DNA of 64,000 bases from JANPCX01 sp050916095. Lineage in GTDB: Bacteria > Pseudomonadota > Gammaproteobacteria > Burkholderiales > Burkholderiaceae_C. Where the stretch lies: NCBI GenBank assembly GCA_050916095.1, contig CP050901.1:4278001-4342000 (forward strand). Direction: 5' to 3'. The translations under genes were made by a program, and so were the position numbers. The notes beneath the pieces were generated by a model, which did not search any database, was not told the DNA's origin, and saw only the letters and a program-made list of their open reading frames with translations. This document shows positions 9,238 to 17,100 of this stretch, piece by piece; the stretch's first letter is position 1; each line of letters begins with the position of its first letter.

Positions 9238-10014
9238 TCACCGCACGGGCGGCAACCAGTTGATCTCACGAGCCGTTTCTTCGCCAATCAACACCCGCTT
9301 CAAGTGAGGGGGTTGTTCCGACTGGGTGGGCGACAGTGGCGTGCGGCCACCCATGATCTCTGCGAAATCTTGCGGAAACCGCGGTTCTTTGTTCGGGTCG
9401 GCAAAACCGTCCGGAAAACGCGGCTGGTTGTTAGACAAATCGTATTTGTCGGTCGCCCCCAAGGTGTGCAAAAACTCGTGGGCAATGATGATGTTGTTCG
9501 GCCCCGCCATGGCAGGTGTGGCAAACACCTGGGCCAAACCGATCAACCCTTTTTGCAGCGCGGTGGAGTGGTCCAAACGCTGCCGCTGCGCGGGATCGAA
9601 GTACAGCAAATACATCTTCACCTGTGGCCCCGGCCCCGTGGTGTCGCCATGTCGCCAAGCCCACCAGCGCATCTGCAAACTCCACAATGCCACCTGCAAT
9701 AGCCCACCGCGCACTGGGGCCAGAGGCGGCAAGCTGTCAACTGAAGGTGCCAAACGCACCTCCACTGATGCAAACGATTCACGGCCATAACGTTTTGCTT
9801 CGGACAACATGAAGGCCTCCAAAGGCTTGAAGTCGTCCACCGTCAGGCTTTGGATATAGACCTGCGTGGCCGGTCTGCCATCGGCGTTGATGGGGTAAAT
9901 GTTCACCGGCAAGGTGTACTTCCACTTCACCGAATTCACTTGGGTGCGCCATGTGCCCCAGGCCACGACAACAAGCACAAACAGCAACACAATGATTCGG
10001 ATGGTTTTGAACAT
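9238..10014 (-). CDS. Membrane-anchored zincin-like metalloprotease
   Basis: A 258-residue protein with an N-terminal membrane anchor (FKTIRIIVLLFVLVVVAWG) and an extracytoplasmic domain holding HEFLHTLGATDKYDL. HExxH followed by a third acidic or His ligand is the zincin hallmark, and the LGATDKY stretch is seen in uncharacterised Burkholderiales secreted proteases. The ATG at 10014 is preferred over 10041 because it begins with the anchor. The gene converges on the broken subtilase with an 18-base gap, so two extracytoplasmic proteases sit side by side. Substrate unknown. Confidence 0.72.
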   Translation of the reverse strand: MFKTIRIIVLLFVLVVVAWGTWRTQVNSVKWKYTLPVNIYPINADGRPATQVYIQSLTVDDFKPLEAFMLSEAKRYGRESFASVEVRLAPSVDSLPPLAPVRGGLLQVALWSLQMRWWAWRHGDTTGPGPQVKMYLLYFDPAQRQRLDHSTALQKGLIGLAQVFATPAMAGPNNIIIAHEFLHTLGATDKYDLSNNQPRFPDGFADPNKEPRFPQDFAEIMGGRTPLSPTQSEQPPHLKRVLIGEETAREINWLPPVR

Positions 10015-10254
10015 ACAGCGCAAAGTGAGGTGCGGACCCATCCATTGTGCAGGCGTTCACCCCAGCGCCCCCGCTTAACAAAAGCACTTGAAAAACATGG
10101 GCGGCGTGGCTGCATCAGTAGAAACGACGCGAATCCGGTGAAGAGGGGCTTCGAGAGGGTTCAGCAAAACCGCAAGGGCTGTGCACGTGCCAAAAGTTGA
10201 TGAAAGCAAAGGCTCGTGACGCATGCAACGCTGTCCGTCTTCTTATGGATACGG

Positions 10255-10337
10255 CCTTTCGAGGCCAGCACCTACCTTGGTGAGCCCTTCGACAACCTCA
10301 GCCGGAACGGTGTGTGGCGTCGCAATTCATGTAAGCC
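10255..10337. repeat. Dispersed repeat, copy 1 (degenerate)
   Basis: A weak copy of the intergenic repeat family described in the findings. It has GAGCCCTTCGAC (10282-10293), an altered middle, GGAACGGTGTGTGG (10304-10317), and the tail CGCAATTCATGTAAGCC. It sits in the 460-base gap between the zincin gene and the truncated recQ. I see nothing else supportable in that gap. Confidence 0.6.
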
Positions 10338-10478
10338 TGCATAGCCCGGATATTTCGCCAGGTCGCTCTTCTATGCCCCGCAACACTGGATGAATGCTCA
10401 CTTTCTTGGCTTCGAGCGCCAAATCCAATTTGTACCGAGCGCTACGCACTCGATCGCCTCGCGCCTGCCCACCCTGTT

Positions 10479-11408
10479 TTGCACGCCATCCTGCACGAGG
10501 TATTTGGCTACAACCAGTTTCGCGGCGCGCAGGCCGACATCATTGCCCATGTGCGTGAGGGCGATGATGCCTTGGTGCGCATGCCCACGGGCGGCGGCAA
10601 AAGCCTTTGTTACCAGGTGCCGGCCATTGCCCGCCACCGTGCCGACCAGGGCGTGACGGTGGTGGTCAGCCCCTTGATTGCCTTGATGCACGACCAAGTG
10701 GGTGCGCTCGAAGAAGCAGGGGTGCATGCGGCCTATTTGAACTCCAGCCTGACCTCGGAAGAAGCTCAAAAAATTGAGCGCGACATGATGGGTGGCCGTT
10801 TGGTGATGCTGTACGCCGCGCCCGAACGCATCACCACACCGCGGTTTTTAGCCCAACTCGATTCGCTGCATGAACGCGGCTTGTTGAGTTTGTTTGCGAT
10901 CGATGAAGCGCACTGCGTCAGCCAATGGGGCCACGACTTTCGTGAAGACTACTTGGCACTGAATGTGCTGCACGAACGTTACCCCGACGTTCCCCGCATT
11001 GCACTGACTGCCACTGCCGACGACCTCACCCGTGCCGACATCATTGAACGCCTGCAGCTGCAAAGCGCACGGGTATTCATCAGCAGCTTTGACCGGCCCA
11101 ACATCCGCTACAGCATTGTTGAAAAAGACAATTCCCGCGCCCAGTTGCTGCGTTTCATCCAGGATGAACACGAGGGTGATGTCGGCATTGTGTATTGCCA
11201 GTCGCGCAAAAAAGTGGAAGAAACTGCCGCGTGGCTGGAGAGCGAGGGCATCACCGCTTTGGCCCACCACGCGGGTTTGGATTCTGATGTGCGCCCTGTG
11301 CTGAAAAACCATGATTGGCAAACAACCCTCCAGCAGCAGGCCATTGGCCCCAAACGATTTTTCCCTGAATCGGCGTCATCGCGCTTCTGTTGCCAGTGGC
11401 CTGCGTGA
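10479..11408 (+). pseudogene. recQ, 3'-truncated copy
   Basis: The helicase core of RecQ without its C-terminal half. It holds Walker A MPTGGGKSLCYQ, the DEAH box in FAIDEAHCVSQWGHDF and motif III-V segments up to HHAGLDSDVR. After codon ~270 (near 11294) homology to RecQ stops abruptly, and about 38 unrelated residues follow to the stop at 11408. The reading frame stays open upstream with YALDRLAPAHPVLHAIL, so this copy probably keeps the original 5' end. No ATG is in frame there, and TTG 10479 is the first listed start. It is similar but not identical to the downstream copy (8 residue changes in ~270). It lacks the rest of helicase domain 2, the zinc/RQC region and HRDC, so it cannot be a working helicase. 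Confidence 0.88.
10480..11294 (+). repeat. Imperfect direct repeat, left copy (recQ 5' half)
   Basis: About 815 bases match 12936-13750. By eye there are roughly 60 mismatches, nearly all at third codon positions and densest in the first 130 bases. Homology begins at TGCACGCCATCCTGCA and ends at GATTCTGATGTKCGCC. The pattern of silent changes shows that both copies were selected as coding sequence before they came together, so this is not a recent internal duplication. Confidence 0.88.
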
Positions 11409-11464
11409 AGGAGGCGCTAGCATCCACCGTTCAGGGTGGGTCGGCGAGTAATTGGGATGTCTCC

Positions 11465-11530
11465 ATGACCCAATCGGCCAGTAAATTTGATTTACTAGTC
11501 AGGAATATCAATAATCTTGGATTCTATTGA
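11465..11530 (+). CDS. Possible short upstream ORF overlapping the muramidase start
   Basis: A 21-codon frame starts at ATG 11465 (N-terminus MTQSASKFDLLV) and stops at 11530, overlapping the first codons of the muramidase in another frame. It may be a translational coupling leader, or the remains of a longer N-terminus lost by frameshift. It resembles no known family and has no strong ribosome binding site. Confidence 0.25.
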   Translation: MTQSASKFDLLVRNINNLGFY

Positions 11531-12071
11531 TTATAGTTTTTTGAGCGACTTGGAAGGCCGCTCTCAAACCACCGGATACGTTCCAGCCACGGGCGTCGGC
11601 AAAAGCGGTGTGACCATTGCCGCCGGTTTTGATCTGGGTCAACGCTCGGAAAGTGACCTCAAGGCACTTGGTATTTACAGCGGATTGATTGAAAATCTAA
11701 AACCGTACTTGAATGCAAAAAGTGAAGAAGCCAAAAAATTGCTTCAAAAAACGCCACTGACCATTTCGGTGCCTGAAGCAGAGTCCATAGATAAAGCCGT
11801 TAAAGCAAGTCACATTACAAAAATAAAAATCAAATACGATTCCGCTGCAAGCAATAAAAAAAGCTTTTTAGATCTGCCAGCGGAAGCACAAACCGTTATC
11901 GCTTCCGTTTCATTTCAATACGGCGCCAACCTTGACGCCGCAACACCTAAATTTTGGAAAGCGGTCACCGCTCAAGATTGGGCAGAAGCCATCAAACTGC
12001 TGAAAGATTTTGGTGATGTCTACCCGACCAGGAGAAAGAAAGAAGCGGCTTTGCTGGAGAAGATAAAGTGA
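11517..12071 (+). CDS. Pesticin-type (T4-lysozyme-like) muramidase, probable antibacterial toxin
   Basis: A 184-residue protein that is almost entirely a pesticin C-terminus-like muramidase domain. It should cut the MurNAc-GlcNAc bond of peptidoglycan. The N-terminus has FLSDLEG with the catalytic Glu, followed by GYVPATGVGKSGVTIAAGFD, which holds the Thr and Asp of the lysozyme triad. ASVSFQYG lies in the C-terminal half. No signal peptide is visible, so it must be delivered by another system or released by lysis. The start is TTG 11517, because TAG at 11496 closes the frame and no ATG is near; AGGA lies 12 bases upstream. The next gene overlaps its stop (GTGA). The sequence is visibly richer in A and T than the neighbours, which fits horizontal transfer. 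It sits between two recQ copies. Confidence 0.82.
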   Translation: MDSIDYSFLSDLEGRSQTTGYVPATGVGKSGVTIAAGFDLGQRSESDLKALGIYSGLIENLKPYLNAKSEEAKKLLQKTPLTISVPEAESIDKAVKASHITKIKIKYDSAASNKKSFLDLPAEAQTVIASVSFQYGANLDAATPKFWKAVTAQDWAEAIKLLKDFGDVYPTRRKKEAALLEKIK

Positions 12072-12733
12072 AAACTTGGCTTGTTGTTACCGCGTTGTTC
12101 ATCGGCTGCTCACTACACGCCCACGCAAATGAAACGCCGCCAAACTCGGTGGAAATTCAAAATCCCAGTTTGTTTCGTGCCCTGCAAGATATCCTCCAGG
12201 TTTTAAAAACAGAACGTACCGAATTTTCGTTTGAAAATGGGCAGACTTCAAAAAACTGCATCGAATACTTAAATCTGCTTCCAGCAAGCCCTCCCTCTGA
12301 GACCCACAGAAACGCTGAGATACGGAGTGAATACCTGTTGTGCGACAGTGTCAGAATTATTTCCGATGCGCCATTTATTGCTCGAGAAATAAAGCTCGCA
12401 GGCTATGTCACAAAAGCACTGTTTGAAAAATTGGATTTGCGTACCTTTCCTTCGTCTTTACGTAACCGAACAGATAACAAAAAAAACACCTTGAAGAGCC
12501 TTTTTCCGGGACAGGTGACATTTCAAGATTCGGGACTGCAGATCGAAACCAGTGCCAATTTATTTAAATTGGAAGTGGTGGGCGTTGTGCATCGTGGTGC
12601 CAAGCCGACCCCGGAATGGGTGGTGTGGGTGACGGACGAGGTAAAGGGAGGAAATTACAAGTCCTATCGCACCATCGTTGTTCGCGGCTCTGAAGAGCCA
12701 TCGGGCCGCTACGCCGCCACCATGTATCCCTGA
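12068..12733 (+). CDS. Exported protein, candidate immunity protein for the muramidase
   Basis: A 221-residue protein of no recognised family. It begins at GTG 12068, overlapping the muramidase stop by 4 bases (GTGA), so the two are translationally coupled. The N-terminus is a clear Sec signal peptide (KTWLVVTALFIGCSLHAHA), placing the mature protein in the periplasm, where a muramidase acts. The mature part has two Cys residues and a mixed alpha/beta look. Position, coupling and localisation all fit an immunity protein that inhibits the muramidase, but this is inference. An alternative is an accessory release factor. Confidence 0.6.
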   Translation: MKTWLVVTALFIGCSLHAHANETPPNSVEIQNPSLFRALQDILQVLKTERTEFSFENGQTSKNCIEYLNLLPASPPSETHRNAEIRSEYLLCDSVRIISDAPFIAREIKLAGYVTKALFEKLDLRTFPSSLRNRTDNKKNTLKSLFPGQVTFQDSGLQIETSANLFKLEVVGVVHRGAKPTPEWVVWVTDEVKGGNYKSYRTIVVRGSEEPSGRYAATMYP

Positions 12734-12847
12734 ACACTGAGGCGTCGACCGGTGATTTGACAGGGTGCGCGACGACACACTCGTGAGCGGCCCGTTCGAG
12801 GCTGCAGAGCGACTTGTCGACCTCGGACGGACGGCAGGCTCTGGTCT

Positions 12848-14791
12848 GTGGCTTACCATCGGCGGCTTGCATCTCCCGCCCATCACGTGTCCGCTCTTTT
12901 AGGTCGTCCCGCACCCAACACACTGCAAAGCAGTCTGCACGCCATCCTGCAAGAGGTATTTGGCTACAGCCAGTTTCGCGGTGCGCAAGCAGACATCATT
13001 GCCCATGTGCGTGAGGGCGGTGACGCGCTGGTGCTGATGCCCACGGGTGGCGGTAAAAGCCTGTGTTACCAGGTGCCCGCCATTGCCCGCCACCGTGCCG
13101 ACCAGGGCGTGACGGTGGTGGTCAGCCCCTTGATTGCCTTGATGCACGACCAAGTGGGTGCGCTCGAAGAAGCCGGGGTGCATGCGGCCTATTTGAACTC
13201 CAGCCTGACCTCGGAAGAAGCGCAAAAAATTGAGCGCGACATGATGGGCGGCCGTTTGGTGATGCTGTATGCCGCGCCCGAGCGCATCACCACACCGCGT
13301 TTTTTGGCGCAGATGGATTCGTTGCATGAACGCGGCCTGCTGAGTTTGTTTGCCATCGACGAAGCGCACTGCGTCAGCCAATGGGGCCACGACTTCCGCG
13401 AAGACTATTTGGCACTGAATGTGCTGCACGAACGGTATCCGGACGTGCCCCGCATTGCACTGACCGCCACTGCTGACGACCTCACCCGCGCCGACATCAT
13501 TGAGCGCCTGCAACTGCAAAGCGCGCGGGTGTTCATCAGCAGTTTTGACCGGCCCAACATTCGCTACAGCATCGTTGAAAAGGACAACGCCCGCGCCCAG
13601 TTGCTGCGTTTCATTCAAGATGAACACGAGGGCGATGCCGGCATTGTTTATTGCCAGTCGCGCAAAAAAGTGGAAGAAACTGCCGCGTGGCTGGAGAGCG
13701 AGGGCATCACCGCCTTGGCCTACCACGCAGGTTTGGATTCTGATGTTCGCCGCCGCCACCAAGACCGTTTCCTGCGAGAAGAAGGCCTGGTGATGGTGGC
13801 CACGATTGCCTTTGGCATGGGCATCGACAAACCCGATGTGCGTTTTGTGGCCCACCTGGACCTGCCCAAAAACATTGAAAGTTACTACCAGGAGACCGGC
13901 CGCGCCGGCCGCGACGGCCTGCCCGCCAATGCCTGGATGGCCTATGGCCTGGCGGACGTCGTCAACCAGCGCCGCATGATTGACGACAGCCCGGCGGGCG
14001 AGGAATTCAAACGCGGCCAGATTGGCAAACTGGAGGCGCTGCTGGCATTGGCAGAGTCACACGATTGCCGCCGCGTGCGTCTGCTGAATTACTTTGGCGA
14101 AGCCAGCGAACCCTGCGGCAATTGCGACAACTGCCTGCAAGCCCCCGCCACCTGGAATGCCACCGAAGCTGCGCGCAAAGCCTTGAGTTGTATTTACCGC
14201 TTTCATCAAAACGGAGGCCAGCGTTTTGGTGCCGGGCATTTGATTGACGTACTGCGCGGCAAGGCGACCGAAAAGGTCGGCCAATACAACCACCAGCGGC
14301 TCAGCACCTACGGAGTGGGTGCCGACGTGAGCGAGGCGCAGTGGCGTGCCGTGCTGCGCCAATTGATCGCACTGGGCCATTTGCGCACCGAGGGCGAATA
14401 CCACACGCTGGAACTCACACCGAGTGCCCGCGAGGTATTACGCGGTGAAGTCACTTTGTTGCTGCGCGTTCCGAGTGACACGCCACCGCGCTCGCGCAGC
14501 AAAACAGCTCGTGGGGCGGTCGGCAAAAGCAGCGCCAAAAACAAAGACAAAGCGCCGCCACTGCCCTTGGATGAAGAAGCGCTGCAACGTTTCACTGACC
14601 TCAAAGCCTGGCGTGCCGAAGTGGCTAAAGAACACAACCTGCCCGCCTATGTGGTGTTTCACGACGCCACTTTGGCGGAAATGGCGCGCTCATTGCCCGG
14701 CACACTCGACGAGCTGGGCGAGATCAGTGGCGTGGGTGCGAAAAAACTCGAAGCCTACGGGGAAGAAATACTGCGGGTATTGGGGCGCTGA
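12848..14791 (+). CDS. recQ: ATP-dependent DNA helicase RecQ
   Basis: A 3'-5' helicase for recombination and replication-fork repair. Order: DEAH helicase domain 1 (MPTGGGKSLCYQ, DEAH), helicase domain 2 (TIAFGMGIDKPDVRFVAH, ETGRAGRDG), the zinc-binding/RQC region with CGNCDNC, and a C-terminal HRDC domain ending at the stop. Everything downstream of 12936 is normal RecQ. The first ~30 codons (from GTG 12848) are not RecQ-like, come from unrelated sequence and lack a good ribosome binding site. GTG at 12887 is an equally possible start. The 5' end therefore looks rebuilt: this copy seems to have lost its native start when the upstream cassette arrived, but kept all motifs. Confidence 0.9.
   Translation: MAYHRRLASPAHHVSALLGRPAPNTLQSSLHAILQEVFGYSQFRGAQADIIAHVREGGDALVLMPTGGGKSLCYQVPAIARHRADQGVTVVVSPLIALMHDQVGALEEAGVHAAYLNSSLTSEEAQKIERDMMGGRLVMLYAAPERITTPRFLAQMDSLHERGLLSLFAIDEAHCVSQWGHDFREDYLALNVLHERYPDVPRIALTATADDLTRADIIERLQLQSARVFISSFDRPNIRYSIVEKDNARAQLLRFIQDEHEGDAGIVYCQSRKKVEETAAWLESEGITALAYHAGLDSDVRRRHQDRFLREEGLVMVATIAFGMGIDKPDVRFVAHLDLPKNIESYYQETGRAGRDGLPANAWMAYGLADVVNQRRMIDDSPAGEEFKRGQIGKLEALLALAESHDCRRVRLLNYFGEASEPCGNCDNCLQAPATWNATEAARKALSCIYRFHQNGGQRFGAGHLIDVLRGKATEKVGQYNHQRLSTYGVGADVSEAQWRAVLRQLIALGHLRTEGEYHTLELTPSAREVLRGEVTLLLRVPSDTPPRSRSKTARGAVGKSSAKNKDKAPPLPLDEEALQRFTDLKAWRAEVAKEHNLPAYVVFHDATLAEMARSLPGTLDELGEISGVGAKKLEAYGEEILRVLGR
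12936..13750 (+). repeat. Imperfect direct repeat, right copy (inside intact recQ)
   Basis: Partner of 10480-11294. The segment between the two copies (11295-12935, 1641 bases) holds the muramidase and its exported partner plus about 200 bases of unassigned flank at each end, in which I recognise no gene. Confidence 0.88.
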
Positions 14792-14816
14792 TCAACGCGC
14801 TGTGCGCTACCACTGA

Positions 14817-15254
14817 TCAAGGCACAACCGAAATCGTCACCGTGTTGCTGTTGGCTCGGTTGCCCGCGTTGTCACGTGCTTGGGCGTAATACGTCACGCT
14901 GCTGCGAGCATCAAAGGGGGTCCGGACTGACCACTCGTAGGGCCGCCAACCCAGGGTGCTGATGACCACATCACCACCGAAATCGCGCCGAAACAAGGTC
15001 ACGCTTTCGATGCCACTTTCATCCGAGGCGGCCACAGCCACACGCACCACTTGTCCTGGCCTGGTCACGCCTTCGGCCACTGCAATGCTGACCACGGGCT
15101 TGGTGTAGTCATCGTCATAGTAGTACTCGCCACCGATGGAATAACCATCGCCACTGACGCTGACACCGCCCCCACACGCTGCCAAACCCAGCATCGCGAG
15201 CAAAGAAAAAGCCGTAGCGGCGCGGCGCGGAGAGAAAAATTTCAAGACGTTCAT
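14817..15254 (-). CDS. Lipoprotein with Ig-like domain
   Basis: A 145-residue lipoprotein. The signal sequence ends at LAACGGG (lipobox with Cys about residue 27), followed by a Gly/Tyr/Asp-rich linker and one Ig-like beta-sandwich of the kind used in bacterial surface proteins (VAASDESGIESVTLF, YYAQARDNAGNRANSN). The ATG at 15254 begins directly with the signal sequence. The frame extends to 15293, but that extension runs through a perfect inverted repeat. The role is unknown; the domain usually serves binding or spacing. Confidence 0.75.
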   Translation of the reverse strand: MNVLKFFSPRRAATAFSLLAMLGLAACGGGVSVSGDGYSIGGEYYYDDDYTKPVVSIAVAEGVTRPGQVVRVAVAASDESGIESVTLFRRDFGGDVVISTLGWRPYEWSVRTPFDARSSVTYYAQARDNAGNRANSNTVTISVVP

Positions 15255-15274
15255 GGCGTTGACCCAAACAAAGT

Positions 15275-15310
15275 GAACCGGCACCGAGTCCAACCACTCG
15301 GTGCCGGTTC
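15275..15310. other. Perfect 14-bp inverted repeat
   Basis: GAACCGGCACCGAG (15275-15288) and CTCGGTGCCGGTTC (15297-15310) with an 8-base loop. It lies between the lipoprotein start (minus) and the LysR remnant (plus). No run of T follows on either strand at the usual distance, so it may be a protein-binding site or an old terminator. Confidence 0.6.
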
Positions 15311-15334
15311 AACGCGGGGTCAGGCTCTCAGGTT

Positions 15335-15817
15335 GACCTCCGTTTCAGCGCGTTGGCCATCGTGGCCGAGGTGGATGCGTCGGAGCTGGACGTTTGCTTT
15401 CATCCTCTGTTCAGCTTTGAAATCGTGGCGCTGCTGCCCCATGCCCACACGCTGCTGGACAAGCCTTGGCTCAGTGCGCCAGACTTTGCACTGCATACCC
15501 TCATCACCTACCCGGTGCCCGACGAGATGTTGGATGTGGTGCGGCTGGTAACAAAACCCGCTGGTGTGAGCCCGGCGCGGCGCACCAGTGAATTGACGGT
15601 GGCCATGTTGCAACTCGTCGCCAGAGGGCGGGGCCTGGCGGCCTTGCCGCTGTGGGCCGTGAAAAGTTGTTTAGACCGCAGTGACGTGGCCAGCCACCGC
15701 ATTGGCGAGCAAGGACTGACCGGGCAGTTGTATGCCGCCACCCCCCAGCCGCTGGCCGATCGACCCTACTTGGCTGATTTCGTGCGCATCATGCGAGAGA
15801 CCTTGCTGCTCGATTGA
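15335..15817 (+). pseudogene. LysR-family regulator, 5'-truncated (effector domain only)
   Basis: About 160 codons matching the C-terminal, ligand-binding half of a MetR-like LysR regulator. Examples are DVCFHPLFSFEIVALLPHAHTL and the later ARGRGLAALPLWAVK. The helix-turn-helix N-terminus is absent and the frame starts without a credible start codon, so it cannot bind DNA as a normal LysR protein. The lost 5' end is replaced by sequence containing the inverted repeat at 15275. It is a remnant left by a deletion or insertion. Confidence 0.75.
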
Positions 15818-16174
15818 GTCGTCACGGGCGTGGTCGTTATGTACGTCATGACGACAGGGGCTTTGCTTCCAAGGTTGCCAGCATCGCCGGTGCGGCGGTT
15901 CGAACGAATTGACTTGCCTGCAGATGCAAGACTTGACGCTGTACCGTAGAAAAAGCTGTGGCAGCATTCGGCACAAGGGTGACTTCGGCATGCGTACCTC
16001 CCAGGCCCAATGCGGTGGGTGAGCAACTGGAGGCCATGGGTGAAAAAGTCCGCCGGTTCTGACGATTTTGTGATGACTGAAAGAAGAACAGTATTGATGT
16101 CAAAAGCTGAAATTTCATGCGCCCCGCAGGCCGACAGCACCGCCAGATCTGGGGAGACAGGCGGCGGTGTTGCA
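15818..16174. other. Intergenic stretch without recognisable gene
   Basis: Several open frames cross this stretch on the minus strand, but none reads like a protein family. If the adjacent site is an integron attachment site, an integrase gene would be expected here on the minus strand. I looked for integrase motifs (the R-H-R-Y box, the LLFFY region) and found none convincing. Confidence 0.4.
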
Positions 16175-16206
16175 CAGCAAAACTGTCGCCCGATAACAAG
16201 TTAGGC
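16175..16206 (+). other. attI-like / attC R' recombination boundary (GTTAGGC)
   Basis: GTTAGGC at 16200-16206 fits the integron core site GTTRRRY and lies 12 bases before the start of the HEPN gene. The preceding bases (GTCGCCC, two bases, then TAACAA) resemble, as I remember it, the end of attI1 of class 1 integrons, which has GTCGCCC-TAAAACAAA before GTTAGGC. The matching 7-mer GCCTAAC lies at the gene's stop. No complete attC (a paired R''-L''-L'-R') is visible on this side. Confidence 0.5.
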
Positions 16207-16218
16207 ATCACAAACACC

Positions 16219-16890
16219 ATGTCTTCGCCCGCCACCCCTTCAAAAATACCAGCGCACTTCATCGCGGTCTACGATGAGCTCCGATCTGAAATCACGTGGT
16301 TGCACGGGCGGTGGCTGACGTACAGGGAGCTGTTCGCGGAGAGCCCGAAGCGAATCGAGCTCCTGAATGAAGCGGCCGGCACTTTCTTCTACATCATTCA
16401 GGAAGTGCTACTTGACGAAGTACAAGTCTGCCTGAGCAAGCTAACCGATCCTGCCAGGAGCGGAAAACACGAAAACCTCTCGCTCGAACAGCTTCAATCT
16501 CTGCTTCACCAGCATGGCGATCCGACTCTGACGGCCAAATGCCGCCCTCTTCTCGACAAGATTCACAGCCAGTGCCAAGTGTTCCGTGTGCGGCGACACA
16601 AGACTCTGGCCCACTTAGACCTCCCGACCGCGATGAAGCAGTTGCCGCAGCCATTGCCCGGTGTTTCTCGGCAGATGATCGAAGACGCCCTCGAAACCGT
16701 CCGCGACTACATGAACGCGATCGAAGCCCACTACAACGACAGCGAGTGGGGATACGAGCACTTCATCCTGAATCACGGCTCGGCAGCCCTACTGGCAACA
16801 CTCCGAGCAGGGCTTCGCTACGAAGAACTCGTCCAGGAACGCGTCCTTCCACATGATGACTGGCGCAAGGGCAAGTGGCGTGATGCCTAA
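16219..16890 (+). CDS. AbiU2-like HEPN domain protein on an integron-type cassette
   Basis: A 223-residue protein that fits the HEPN/AbiU2 family. The helical N-terminus has YDELRSEITWLHGRWLTYRE, then ELLNEAAGTFFYIIQEVLL and LTDPARSGKHENLSLEQL. The HEPN ribonuclease-type motif R-x(4-6)-H is present as RRHKTLAHLD. AbiU2 relatives are linked to abortive phage infection and often ride on integron cassettes. The start ATG 16219 has no strong ribosome binding site, which is common in cassettes. GTTAGGC precedes it and GCCTAAC overlaps its stop, as expected for a cassette. An integrase and a full attC are missing, so it is probably an immobilised relic that is still intact. Confidence 0.75.
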   Translation: MSSPATPSKIPAHFIAVYDELRSEITWLHGRWLTYRELFAESPKRIELLNEAAGTFFYIIQEVLLDEVQVCLSKLTDPARSGKHENLSLEQLQSLLHQHGDPTLTAKCRPLLDKIHSQCQVFRVRRHKTLAHLDLPTAMKQLPQPLPGVSRQMIEDALETVRDYMNAIEAHYNDSEWGYEHFILNHGSAALLATLRAGLRYEELVQERVLPHDDWRKGKWRDA

Positions 16891-16891
16891 C
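16885..16891 (+). other. GCCTAAC, attC R''-type core overlapping the HEPN stop
   Basis: This 7-mer is the exact reverse complement of the GTTAGGC at 16200. In integron arrays, GCCTAAC opens the attC that follows each gene. The expected closing GTTRRRY with flanking complementarity is not seen in the next 150 bases; GTTAAAGGC near 16988 is only a weak candidate. The cassette end appears truncated. Confidence 0.5.
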
Positions 16892-17069
16892 TCCTTACAG
16901 GGAATTTCCAAAACGTCAAGCACGCTGTTTTAGCTTTTTGCATTTCATTGTTCAACCAAGGGGTTGTGGAACACACGGCGACAGGGTTAAAGGCAAGAAC
17001 AGATAACAAGCGGCCTTGTTGCATCCCTTTGAATCGTGCTGCGGGTTTATTGGTGGTGAAGAATTTTTC

Positions 17070-17098
17070 TTGACGCATGCTGTGCAAGTCGGCACACT
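17070..17098 (+). promoter_or_regulatory. Candidate promoter of the thiamine operon
   Basis: TTGACG (17070-17075), a 17-base spacer, then CACACT (17093-17098). The -35 is good and the -10 weak. Transcription would start within a few bases of the riboswitch 5' stem, which supports the placement. The 178 bases between the HEPN gene and this site hold nothing else I recognise. Confidence 0.45.
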
Positions 17099-17100
17099 TC

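Noticed and set aside
12564..12923. Minus-strand ORF between the candidate immunity gene and recQ
   Set aside because: It is antisense to the candidate immunity gene's 3' end and to the rebuilt recQ 5' end, with Arg-rich composition and no family resemblance.
15840..16130. Possible integron integrase remnant on the minus strand
   Set aside because: One frame contains SFFYG, which recalls an integrase segment, but no other integrase motif is present, and the position would need several frameshifts.
16885..17000. A complete attC site after the HEPN gene
   Set aside because: GCCTAAC is present, but a closing GTTRRRY with paired inner boxes is not. GTTAAAGGC near 16988 needs a 2-base bulge.
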